Below, piece after piece: positions 7,774-16,591 of a stretch of DNA of 27,086 bases. Within the stretch, counting starts at the first letter, position 1; each line of letters opens with the position of its first letter. Both the position numbers and the translations under genes were made by a program. The notes below the pieces were generated by a model, which had not been told where the DNA came from, did not search any database, and saw only the letters and a program-made list of their open reading frames with translations. The stretch lies in the NCBI GenBank assembly GCA_003557965.1, contig PWND01000013.1, forward strand, positions 1 through 27,086. The letters are read 5' to 3'. The DNA comes from Bacteroidales bacterium (lineage in GTDB: Bacteria; Bacteroidota; Bacteroidia; Bacteroidales; UBA7960).

Positions 7774-8517
7774 ATGAGAAAGCTTCTTTTTTTATTAATT
7801 ACTGTTGTTGCATTTTCTTCATGCAGGGTTTTAACACCTGAACAAATGTTACGTACTCCACCGGGATATGATTATGCTACTTTTGAGGATGCAGAACCGG
7901 TTGAGGAATATAGGATAGCTGCTAATGATGTTATATTTTTCAGGCTATATACCAATAAAGGAGAAAAACTTATTGATCCGATAGATCCTTATTCCGATCG
8001 CCAGAGGGAGCAGCAGCATAATTATTTAATAGAGTTTGACGGAATGGTTAAGTTGCCTGTAATAGGACGTACTTATGTTGAAGGCATGACTGTAAGACAG
8101 CTTGAAAAGTATCTGGAAGAGAAGTATTCAAAATATTATAATAATCCTTTTGTGCGGGTTAAAGTAACAAATAACCGGGTTATTGTTTTTCCGGGTGGGA
8201 GAGGTGGTACTGCCAAAGTAGTACCTCTTGAAAATACAAATACAACATTGTTTGAAGCACTTGCAATGTCAGGAGGAATTGCTGACGGCAAAGCCCATAA
8301 AGTAAAGCTTATCAGGGGCGACCTTGACAACCCACAGGTTTTTCGGATTGACCTGTCAACCATTGATGGAGTCAGGGAAGCTGACCTTGTACTACAGGCA
8401 AACGACATTATTTATGTGCAGCCAAGGGCAAGGGTACCACAGAGGATACTGGAAAACATTACACCATATTTATCTATTTTAACATCCGCATTATTGATTT
8501 ATTCTTTGTTTAATTAA
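7774..8517 (+). CDS. Polysaccharide export lipoprotein (Wza-like)
   Basis: Outer-membrane lipoprotein expected to form the export channel for an exopolysaccharide or capsule. The 247 residues comprise a lipoprotein signal ending FSSC (lipidated Cys17), a Poly_export domain starting near YRIAANDVIFFRLY (about 46), and an SLBB-type domain at about 145-215 ending in QANDIIYVQP. A hydrophobic C-terminal helix (about 228-245) could serve as the membrane-spanning element, as in Wza. The tyrosine kinase gene begins 2 bases after the stop, so export and chain-length control are tightly coupled. Confidence 0.9.
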   Translation: MRKLLFLLITVVAFSSCRVLTPEQMLRTPPGYDYATFEDAEPVEEYRIAANDVIFFRLYTNKGEKLIDPIDPYSDRQREQQHNYLIEFDGMVKLPVIGRTYVEGMTVRQLEKYLEEKYSKYYNNPFVRVKVTNNRVIVFPGGRGGTAKVVPLENTNTTLFEALAMSGGIADGKAHKVKLIRGDLDNPQVFRIDLSTIDGVREADLVLQANDIIYVQPRARVPQRILENITPYLSILTSALLIYSLFN

Positions 8518-8519
8518 AG

Positions 8520-10958
8520 ATGACTGATAAAAAGCAAAAAAAAATATCTGTACTTAATGATGAGCTTGACGTTAAGCTGTTTCTTTATATTGCAAAAAAG
8601 AACCTAATATTTGTGCTGTTGTTATTTGCTATTGCTATATCATCAGCATACTTATATCTTCGTTATACTCCTCCACTATACCAAGCTTCTTCGGTAATAC
8701 AAATTGCTTCTGAACTGGAGAAAACCAGGATTCTGCCTACAGCACATATTTATGAAGATGATATCGCAAGAAAAATAGAACTACTAAGATCCTCAGTGTT
8801 TCTGCAAAGAGCATTGTCAAAACTACCTTTGGAAATCACTTATTACTCAAAAGGAAGAGTATTAAACCATGAGCTTTATAAAAGTACACCATTTATTATT
8901 GAAAAAAATGTAAAAAACTCAAATATTTATGGGTTGCCAATTTATGTTGACTTTCTTAGTGATTCGTTGGCTGTTTTATCTTATGAATTAAGAAATAATG
9001 AACACAGACGTATTGAGGTTAAAGCAGGCGAGTGGGGAGAATTGCCCGAGTTTGATTTTAAAATTGAAATTCTCAACTTTAAAGCAATTGAAGACCAACA
9101 AAGCATTTTTAGCAGAAATTCTTACTTTTTTATTATTAACAATCCTGCGAATATTGTTTCATATTATGCAAAAGACATTAAAGTTAATGTTCTAAATGCT
9201 GCTGCAAAAACAATTGAAATTTCTTACTCAGGCAACAATGCCGGTAAAACCTCTGATATAGTAAATGCAATTGCAGAAGAATTTAAAATATATGATCTTG
9301 AGCGTAAAGCAGAAAGTGCTAACAATATTTTAAGTTATATAGATCTCCAATTAGAATTGATTTTCGATAAATTAACTGAGTCAGAACTTGAGCTTGAAAG
9401 ATTCAAAAACAAGTACGAAATTACTGAACCTGCACATGATAATCTAACGCCTATGAAAAACAGGCTTAATGAACTTCAGAACCAGCTTATTAACCTTGAA
9501 ATTGAGCGTAGTATTTATCAAGATATTGAAAAGAATTTACTCGAAAGTGAGGAAATTGACATATATAAGCTTGTTGCTGTTCTTGCTGGGATTGACTTTC
9601 AGAATAATATTTCAAATATGATGAGAGCCTTGCATGATCTACTGATGGAAAGAGAAAAGCTATTGTATCAAGTTACCCCAAGAAGCAGCCAAATTGCTGC
9701 ATTAGATTATCAAATTGATATTCAAAAGAGATATCTTGTTGAAAGTATAAATTCAATAAAATCGAACATAGAACTTAGACTGGCTGACATAAAAAGCAAA
9801 ATAGAAGAATATAATGAGTTTCTCAAAATTGAACCAAGGGAATATAGCCTTGTTGAGTATAGCCGTTTACAGAGGATTTATTCAATTAACGAAAAATTTT
9901 ACAACCAACTGGTAGAGAAAAAAGCTGAATATTCAATATCAGTGGCAGGCCATGTTCCGCAAAGTACAATCCTTGAAAGATCTGCTTCAACAGGCCGCCC
10001 AATTAGCCCGAGGCCGAGAGCTATATACATTAGCGGCGTGCTGGCTTCACTATTTCTTGGTGCAGGTTTGATTTTTTTGAGATACATTTTTTACAACGAG
10101 ATTCCATCATTAAATGACATTCTAAAACATACAGATGCTCCTATTCTTGGCGTTATTCCCAAATACAAATCAGCAATACCCAAAGACCAACTTCTTGTGC
10201 TGGATAAGCCAAAATCTGTAATTGCTGAGGCATTGCGATCTATTAGAACTAACTTGCAGTTTATTGATAATTCACCGGGCAGCAAAATTATAGCTGTTAC
10301 TTCAACTATTTCCAGTGAAGGGAAAACATTTTTTGCTGTAAACCTCGCCGGCATTCTGGCTTTTAGCAATAAAAAAGTTATTGTAATAGATTTTGACATG
10401 AGAAAGCCAAAAATTCACTTTGGGTTTAATGTAGCTAACAACAATGGTGTTAGCACAATTCTTTCAGGGATTGATAGCCTTGAAAAATGTATTCAAAAAT
10501 CTAAGGAAAGCAATCTTGATTTTATCACAGCAGGTCCTGTTCCCCCCAACCCCTCAGAGCTTATCTTAAGCCCTAAAATGGATGAATTGCTTGATGAGTT
10601 GAAAAAAACATATGATTATATTATAATTGACAACCCACCTGTAGGTATAGTAACTGATGGAATGAAAAGTATTATGAAAGCCAATTATCCTATTTATCTA
10701 TTTAAGGCTAATTTTTCAAAACGAATTTTTATTCAGAATGTTAACAGGCTGATTGGCGAAAACAAAATACCAAACCTTGCGATTGTCCTTAATTCTGTTG
10801 ATAAACAATACTCTAGTTATGGGTATGATAAAGGCTATGCTTATGGCTACTATGGAGATTATGGCTACGAGTATTATGATGAAAACAGAAACGGTAATAC
10901 AAAGAGCTTTTTTAACTTATTTAGTAAATTACAATTTAGATTAAAACGGAAGAGTTAA
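8520..10958 (+). CDS. Chain-length determinant / BY-kinase (Wzc-like)
   Basis: Inner-membrane polysaccharide co-polymerase fused to a bacterial tyrosine autokinase. The 812 residues contain TM1 (about 29-48), a Wzz-type periplasmic domain with long coiled coils (about 270-470), TM2 (about 503-523) and a cytoplasmic P-loop kinase. Kinase motifs are Walker A TSTISSEGKT (594-603), Walker A' IVIDFDMRKP (621-630) and Walker B IIIDNPP (701-707). The C-terminal tail at 764-786 holds 11 tyrosines in 23 residues, the expected autophosphorylation cluster. It works with the Wza-like partner immediately upstream. A separate PTP-type phosphatase gene is not in the window. Confidence 0.93.
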   Translation: MTDKKQKKISVLNDELDVKLFLYIAKKNLIFVLLLFAIAISSAYLYLRYTPPLYQASSVIQIASELEKTRILPTAHIYEDDIARKIELLRSSVFLQRALSKLPLEITYYSKGRVLNHELYKSTPFIIEKNVKNSNIYGLPIYVDFLSDSLAVLSYELRNNEHRRIEVKAGEWGELPEFDFKIEILNFKAIEDQQSIFSRNSYFFIINNPANIVSYYAKDIKVNVLNAAAKTIEISYSGNNAGKTSDIVNAIAEEFKIYDLERKAESANNILSYIDLQLELIFDKLTESELELERFKNKYEITEPAHDNLTPMKNRLNELQNQLINLEIERSIYQDIEKNLLESEEIDIYKLVAVLAGIDFQNNISNMMRALHDLLMEREKLLYQVTPRSSQIAALDYQIDIQKRYLVESINSIKSNIELRLADIKSKIEEYNEFLKIEPREYSLVEYSRLQRIYSINEKFYNQLVEKKAEYSISVAGHVPQSTILERSASTGRPISPRPRAIYISGVLASLFLGAGLIFLRYIFYNEIPSLNDILKHTDAPILGVIPKYKSAIPKDQLLVLDKPKSVIAEALRSIRTNLQFIDNSPGSKIIAVTSTISSEGKTFFAVNLAGILAFSNKKVIVIDFDMRKPKIHFGFNVANNNGVSTILSGIDSLEKCIQKSKESNLDFITAGPVPPNPSELILSPKMDELLDELKKTYDYIIIDNPPVGIVTDGMKSIMKANYPIYLFKANFSKRIFIQNVNRLIGENKIPNLAIVLNSVDKQYSSYGYDKGYAYGYYGDYGYEYYDENRNGNTKSFFNLFSKLQFRLKRKS

Positions 10959-11010
10959 GCTTTTAAAGCGCTTTATTTCCTGCTTTACTTGCTAAATTAT
11001 TTTTTCTTTT

Positions 11011-12081
11011 ATGATTGAGAACTATTTATTGATACTTTTATTTTTCTTTATTGGAGCCTTCGTTTTTTCTGTAATAATAAACCGCTTGTTATTAAAATTT
11101 GTAAAAACATTAGGCATCAGAAATCAAAACGAAGCTATAATCAGGTGGAGTTCCGGGGCTAAACCTGCACTTGGAGGGATATCATTCTATATTGTTTTTT
11201 TACTTGCAATAATTATGTATCCTTTTGAGAAAAATGTTTCAGGATGCTTTATTAATCCTTCATTGCTTGGTGTTTTCGTAGTTTGCACCCTTGGTTTTTT
11301 ACTTGGGCTGTATGATGATGCATATAATACAAAGCCCTGGCTGAAGTTTTTTACTCAGATTGCCTGTGGAGTAATTCTTATTGCTACTGGTACATATATC
11401 CAGATTTTTGATAATGAAATTGTTAATTATTTTATTACTGTTTTTTGGGTAGTAGGAATAATGAATGCAATGAATTTGCTTGACAATATGGATGGGATTA
11501 CAAGCATAGTGTCAATTAGTATTTTGCTAAGTGTTTTGGCAATTTTGTTTTATACAGGCGATATTTCCAATAATTTTATGTTCCTTATAGTTGGTGTTAT
11601 TGCTGCTCTTGCCGGGTTCCTGATATTCAACTGGCATCCTTCAAAAATGTATATGGGTGATACAGGCAGTATGTTTATTGGTGTATTCCTTGCTGCAATA
11701 GGAATAGTGTTTTTCTGGAATGGTAGTAACTTTGAAGACTATTCAAATCCTTATATTCAAATAACAGGAGTTGTAATGGCTTTTGCATTGCCTATAATAG
11801 ATACTACAACAGTGTTTGTTAAAAGAATTTTAAAAGGCGGCTCACCATTTGTCGGGGGCAAAGATCACACAACACATCATATTGGATATCTTGGTTTAAA
11901 AGATAATATGGTAGCATGGGTGTTTATTATACTTTCAATTACTTTTGCATTTATCACTGTAGCAGTGTTTGGATTAGTTTCGATCCACAATTTGCATTAC
12001 CTGCTGTATTTTTGGATTCTTTTTATTTTAGCCTTTATCATTATTTTTATTATTGCAAATATGAATAAAGACAAAAACTAA
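11011..12081 (+). CDS. Undecaprenyl-phosphate sugar-1-phosphate transferase (WecA/TagO-like)
   Basis: Polytopic inner-membrane enzyme of the GT4/MraY-WecA superfamily that transfers a HexNAc-1-phosphate from a UDP-sugar to undecaprenyl phosphate, the first step of many envelope glycans. The 356 residues are hydrophobic, with about ten helices. Family motifs are YDD (101-103), NLLDNMDG (155-162), MGDTGS (215-220) and HTTHH (286-290). The last is the HxxHH-type motif of WecA/TagO rather than MraY. It follows the Wzc-like gene by 52 bases and plausibly primes the same polymer. Its stop codon overlaps the stop of the convergent gene by 4 bases. Confidence 0.9.
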   Translation: MIENYLLILLFFFIGAFVFSVIINRLLLKFVKTLGIRNQNEAIIRWSSGAKPALGGISFYIVFLLAIIMYPFEKNVSGCFINPSLLGVFVVCTLGFLLGLYDDAYNTKPWLKFFTQIACGVILIATGTYIQIFDNEIVNYFITVFWVVGIMNAMNLLDNMDGITSIVSISILLSVLAILFYTGDISNNFMFLIVGVIAALAGFLIFNWHPSKMYMGDTGSMFIGVFLAAIGIVFFWNGSNFEDYSNPYIQITGVVMAFALPIIDTTTVFVKRILKGGSPFVGGKDHTTHHIGYLGLKDNMVAWVFIILSITFAFITVAVFGLVSIHNLHYLLYFWILFILAFIIIFIIANMNKDKN

Positions 12082-14948
12082 AATTCAATGTTAAACAGTA
12101 AATTGAAAAAGAACCGCTCCTCATTTATATCGTAGCTAATCCTTGGCCCGATATTAACAGGGGCAAAAAACCGTAATGCATTTATATCAAATAATAAATC
12201 TATTCCGCATGTTAAAAACTCACTGCGAATGCTTTCAAATTCAGAGTTTTCGTCATTAGAGGCATTCTCTTCACTCCAGGCTTGTGCAAAATCAAAAAAT
12301 GTATTAATACTTACTCTTTGTATGTATATAATTCCCGGCAAGCTAAAATCAGGATAAATGACAGGGAAAGCGTAGTCAAAAAATAAAGTTTTCAATTCTT
12401 CATGCCTTTCATAAAATACTCCCCTGGGGTAATTGAGAAAGTCGCTATAGCCATACACTCCGTTTCCACTTTCTCTTAGCTGGTATCCTGCTGTGACTTT
12501 TAAGCTATGATGCCTGGCAAGCCCGGGAAGATATGTTATGCCTCTAAATCCAATTAAACTTCCCAGCCCATGTCCTTCAAACGGGTTGTGAGAGTAGAAA
12601 AAATCAAGAGTTTGCCCAAACCTGGGGTTCATATCTCGTTTCACTGATGACCTCAAAATATAAGCAAACCACCTGTATGAAACAGCACTCATGGTTTGTT
12701 TTTCAAAAACAGAATATCTTGAACCATCACCAGAAAATATGGTATCAGTATCAGGAGAAAACTTATACTGGCTAACCGATAAAGAAGGCCTAAAACCGTA
12801 ATGTATATGCCTGTGATTGTATGACAAAGGGAGGCTTATTCCGCCTGATGCCGATTGTTCTGTGTATAATAATGAGCTATTCAAAAGAAAAGCTTTTCTG
12901 CGCCCGATTCCATAATTTGCTGATATTACAGGATAAAACCCATGATAGCTGTAATCAACAAAAAACTTTCCAAGGCCTTCATTAATATTGTGTTCATAAC
13001 CAGTATGCAAAAATGATGTACTCAGGTTATTTTGAAACATCAGGGAAGCGCCCGGCTTAATATTTTTGTTTGTAACATCTACTACAACCGGCCCCCAGCT
13101 ATGAAGCCTGAAAAGGTTGGCTAATTTTGAATAGTTTTTTATTTCATAGTAGTTCTGCTTTACGCTATCCGGAAACACAAGGCCTTTCTCCTGCTTTGCA
13201 AGTTTTGTAGCAAAATTAACAGAATGGTTTTCAACATAATCAAGCTCTTTTTCTTCAATATCCGTTATATCAACCAAAGATATTTTATACCCATCAGATG
13301 TATAATCAGAAAAAACAAACTTCATGCCCGATGGCGACAATGATGCATCAATAGCACCATACTTCGAAGATATTATCTTATTTATAATATTGTTTCTTCT
13401 GTCGAAATAGTAAATATTGTCAATACCTGAATATGCTGCATTAAAGAATAAATGCGTGCCCCAAAACTCTGGCCTGGATATTTCGGTATGTGTTGGGTGT
13501 ATAATTGTTTCAAAGATGCCTTTGTCTAAATTCAGAATGTCTATCCTTTTGCCACGGCTGTCTAAAGCAACAACAACAATTTCATTGCCAGCGCTATTCC
13601 ATGATGGCGTTATTAAAAAATCATTATTGTTGGTTTGAAAACGCTTAATTTCTTCTCCTGTTTCCGATGATATAATTACCAGCGAATTCTGAATGCTCTC
13701 GGTTGCTTCAACCACTGCAATATATTTCCCGTCGCGAGATAAGTCAGGTGAAAACCACTTTGTTTTTGATGACAATTTTTTATGTTCTCCTGTGGCAATA
13801 TTATAGGTGTGTATTTCCGACCAGCTTCTGTGTTCCCACCTTGGGTCTCTTTTATATTCACTCCATACTGCTTTTCCGGCATTGTAGTTAAGTGAATGAA
13901 GCATATAATTTCCAGGTGTAAATAAAACTTCTTCACTTCCATCAATGTTGATTTTTACAAACCTAAGGATATCTTTCAAGCCGGTTTTTACAGCTATAAG
14001 ATTCCTGTTGTCTGTGAAAAACACATTATTATAACTGGCATATAGTTTATTTTTGGTTTCTATATGTTTTGCAGGCGTTAAAACAGTTTTTTCTTTTTGT
14101 TTTGTCCATGCACTATCCAAAAATGCCATTGTATTGTAGTAATGTTCTGCCCTGTTTATGCCGGCAAATCTTCTCATGCCTAATGTAAATGGCGATAATG
14201 TATAAGGGCGTCTTGCCACATTGTTTAAAACTGGCTCCCAGGCATTTGCACCATGTTCTAACCTGAAAGATGAAACCAGTAAATAGCCTAATTCATAATA
14301 ACTAGGCACATAGTCGTTATACGATCCAAAAACTGCTTTGTCGAAGGAGTATTTTTCCTTCTCAATTATTTGCGCCCTCAGTCCTTGTTCAAATCTTGGC
14401 AGACGGCCTCTGCCGCTATTTGTTAAAGCTGTTTCCATAACTACTGCATCACCCTCAAGAAACCACATCGGAACAAATAATCCTAACACTGCTCCGGTAG
14501 CTTGCTCCCCAAACAACCAACCCAAAACCCGGGTAATTCCCTGGTTTAGTTTATCTACTTGTACTACATGTCGGTATTCATGAACTATTAACCGCTCCAT
14601 CCAATCATGTGTGTCATTGTTTTGTGGCGGGGTGGTGAATAACTCTACTCTGCTGGGAGCCCATACAACAAAACCATTCGATGCCACAGTTTCATTATGT
14701 ATGATTACAGATATTTTTTTTGGCTTATGATCTAAGCTTTTCGCTCCAATATCATATATGTATTCAAAAACATTTGCAACATAATTTGCCTCTTCTTTAT
14801 ATGTTTCCGGGAAAATTATTTGAAAGTTATCGGTTTTTATTTGTTTCCAGTTGATGCCGGAAGGTGCCTGCCCGCGAGAGTAATACTGTGCACTAAGGTG
14901 TGATGTAAGTATTGCTGTGCAAATAATTAAAAGAAATACTCGCTTCAT
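12078..14948 (-). CDS. Outer-membrane gluzincin-propeller-barrel protein
   Basis: The 956-residue product begins with a signal peptide (cut near LSA-QYY, residue 20). Residues about 30-200 resemble a Peptidase_MA-like domain: HEYRH at 123-127, with the third zinc ligand likely Glu165 in WFLEGDAV. Residues about 290-580 contain repeated beta-propeller (TolB/PD40-type) blades such as WFSPDLSRDGKYIAVVE and DASLSPSGMKFVFSDY. The last ~330 residues are rich in alternating aromatic strands and end in FNIEF, typical of an outer-membrane beta-barrel with terminal Phe. Substrate and role are unknown. The ATG overlaps the stop of the upstream pseudouridine synthase gene (ATGA). Confidence 0.8.
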   Translation of the reverse strand: MKRVFLLIICTAILTSHLSAQYYSRGQAPSGINWKQIKTDNFQIIFPETYKEEANYVANVFEYIYDIGAKSLDHKPKKISVIIHNETVASNGFVVWAPSRVELFTTPPQNNDTHDWMERLIVHEYRHVVQVDKLNQGITRVLGWLFGEQATGAVLGLFVPMWFLEGDAVVMETALTNSGRGRLPRFEQGLRAQIIEKEKYSFDKAVFGSYNDYVPSYYELGYLLVSSFRLEHGANAWEPVLNNVARRPYTLSPFTLGMRRFAGINRAEHYYNTMAFLDSAWTKQKEKTVLTPAKHIETKNKLYASYNNVFFTDNRNLIAVKTGLKDILRFVKINIDGSEEVLFTPGNYMLHSLNYNAGKAVWSEYKRDPRWEHRSWSEIHTYNIATGEHKKLSSKTKWFSPDLSRDGKYIAVVEATESIQNSLVIISSETGEEIKRFQTNNNDFLITPSWNSAGNEIVVVALDSRGKRIDILNLDKGIFETIIHPTHTEISRPEFWGTHLFFNAAYSGIDNIYYFDRRNNIINKIISSKYGAIDASLSPSGMKFVFSDYTSDGYKISLVDITDIEEKELDYVENHSVNFATKLAKQEKGLVFPDSVKQNYYEIKNYSKLANLFRLHSWGPVVVDVTNKNIKPGASLMFQNNLSTSFLHTGYEHNINEGLGKFFVDYSYHGFYPVISANYGIGRRKAFLLNSSLLYTEQSASGGISLPLSYNHRHIHYGFRPSLSVSQYKFSPDTDTIFSGDGSRYSVFEKQTMSAVSYRWFAYILRSSVKRDMNPRFGQTLDFFYSHNPFEGHGLGSLIGFRGITYLPGLARHHSLKVTAGYQLRESGNGVYGYSDFLNYPRGVFYERHEELKTLFFDYAFPVIYPDFSLPGIIYIQRVSINTFFDFAQAWSEENASNDENSEFESIRSEFLTCGIDLLFDINALRFFAPVNIGPRISYDINEERFFFNLLFNIEF

Positions 14949-15661
14949 AAACTTTTTGTATTATTAGTTAATTTATTTTCAAAAAAATTCCAGAGTTTAT
15001 TATCAGGGGTAGGAGCTGTTATTATAACCGGGCTGTTTTTTACAGGGTGAATGAACTCGATACTTCTTGCATGCAGGCTAATGCTGGCATCTTCATTTGA
15101 ACGTGAATACCCATATTTAAGGTCCCCTTTTATGGGGCAGCCTATAGCTGATAATTGTGCCCTCACCTGATGATGACGGCCTGTTATTAATTCAACTTCT
15201 ATAAGATGATAGTTGTCGCTACTGCCGGTTACATTATACTCCAACTCTGCTAATTTAGCCCCGGCTTTATTTTTATTTACTATATATGACTTGTTTTGTT
15301 CAGGATTTTTTTTCAGATAATGAATAAGTTTTCCTTTTTGTTTTTCAGGTTTTGATTTTGTGATTGCCCAGTATATTTTTTTTATTTTTCTTTCCTTTAT
15401 TAACTTGTTTAGCCGTTCAAGTGCTTTTGAAGTACGGGCGAATATAACAATTCCGCTAACAGGCCGGTCTATCCTGTGGGGTAGCCCTAAAAATACTTTA
15501 CCCGGTTTATTGTACTTGTCTTTAATGTAGTCTTTTATGAGATCGCTTAAAGGTTTGTCGCCGGTTTTATCTCCCTGCACAATTTCCGAACTAAGCTTGT
15601 TTACAATAATGATATGATTATCTTCATACAGAATGCGCTCAAAAAGTGAATCCTTGTACAT
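14945..15661 (-). CDS. RluA-family pseudouridine synthase
   Basis: Isomerises uridine to pseudouridine in rRNA or tRNA; the target cannot be assigned. The 238 residues contain the catalytic motif HRIDRPVSG (62-70) with nucleophilic Asp65. The conserved TGRHHQVRAQLSAIGCPIKGD segment follows in the second half. There is no N-terminal S4 domain, so it resembles short single-domain members. It is 50 bases downstream of panB and overlaps the next gene by ATGA, indicating translational coupling. Confidence 0.9.
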   Translation of the reverse strand: MYKDSLFERILYEDNHIIIVNKLSSEIVQGDKTGDKPLSDLIKDYIKDKYNKPGKVFLGLPHRIDRPVSGIVIFARTSKALERLNKLIKERKIKKIYWAITKSKPEKQKGKLIHYLKKNPEQNKSYIVNKNKAGAKLAELEYNVTGSSDNYHLIEVELITGRHHQVRAQLSAIGCPIKGDLKYGYSRSNEDASISLHARSIEFIHPVKNSPVIITAPTPDNKLWNFFENKLTNNTKSL

Positions 15662-15711
15662 GAGTGTATTATCCGGGCTTTTTTGGGTTTATTGGGTTGA
15701 TGAATATAATA

Positions 15712-16524
15712 TTAGTATTGTTCTCGTTCATTAGGGAAATCACAGCTTTTTACATCTCTAATGTATGCCTCAACAGCACCCTTCATTTCCTCATAAAGAT
15801 TATGATACCTTCTTAAAAAGCGTGGTGAAAACTCCTGGTTAATGCCGAGCATGTCATGAATTACCAAAACCTGTCCGTCAACTTTGCTGCCGGCACCTAT
15901 TCCTATAGTAGGTATATTAATAGTTTCTGTAACTTTAGCTGCTAATGCTGCGGGAATCTTTTCCAAAACAATGGCAAAGCACCCTGCGTCAGCTAATTTT
16001 TTTGCATCTTCAAAGAGCTTGTCAGCTTCCTCGTCCTGGGTTGCCCTTACCACATAAGTGCCAAACTTATTTATTGACTGAGGCGTTAAGCCTAAGTGGC
16101 CCATCACAGGAATTCCTGCCGATAATATGCGGTCGATACTTTCAATCACCTCACTGCCTCCCTCAAGCTTTACAGCATTGGCATTAGATTCCTTCATAAT
16201 TCTTATTGAAGAATTTAATGCTTCACGGCTATTACCCTGGTAAGTACCAAAAGGAAGATCAACAACTACCAACGCACGCTTTACAGCACGCATTACTGAA
16301 CTGGCATGGTAAATCATCTCATTTAATGTAATAGGTAAGGTTGTTTTATATCCTGCCATAACATTTGAAGCAGAATCGCCCACCAGTATTACATCAATAT
16401 CAGCACTGTCAATTATTCGAGCCATGCTGAAGTCGTAAGTTGTTAGCATTGAAATCTTTTCACCACGAAGTTTCATTTCCTGCAAAACATGTGTGGTGAC
16501 TTTTGTTACTCTGGGTGCTTTCAT
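15712..16524 (-). CDS. panB: 3-methyl-2-oxobutanoate hydroxymethyltransferase
   Basis: First enzyme of pantothenate (CoA) synthesis: adds a hydroxymethyl group from 5,10-methylenetetrahydrofolate to 2-oxoisovalerate. The 270 residues show KISMLTTYDFSMARI, the metal-binding VGDS (Asp50), DLPFGTYQ (Asp89) and KLEGG (Glu121), and the catalytic Glu188 in VLEKIP. The segment IPTIGIGAGSKVDGQVLV is also diagnostic. No panC or panD is adjacent. It starts 67 bases after the hydrolase-DUF2141 gene and likely leads an operon with the pseudouridine synthase and the barrel protein. Confidence 0.97.
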   Translation of the reverse strand: MKAPRVTKVTTHVLQEMKLRGEKISMLTTYDFSMARIIDSADIDVILVGDSASNVMAGYKTTLPITLNEMIYHASSVMRAVKRALVVVDLPFGTYQGNSREALNSSIRIMKESNANAVKLEGGSEVIESIDRILSAGIPVMGHLGLTPQSINKFGTYVVRATQDEEADKLFEDAKKLADAGCFAIVLEKIPAALAAKVTETINIPTIGIGAGSKVDGQVLVIHDMLGINQEFSPRFLRRYHNLYEEMKGAVEAYIRDVKSCDFPNEREQY

Positions 16525-16591
16525 ATTCTTTATATTTATTGATAAAAAGTATTTTATAGATAGAAGTCTGCAATACTCTTTTAATCATGAT

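Noticed and set aside
11011..12081. MraY (peptidoglycan precursor transferase)
   Set aside because: The HTTHH motif, the length and the position beside export genes fit WecA/TagO; no mur genes are adjacent.
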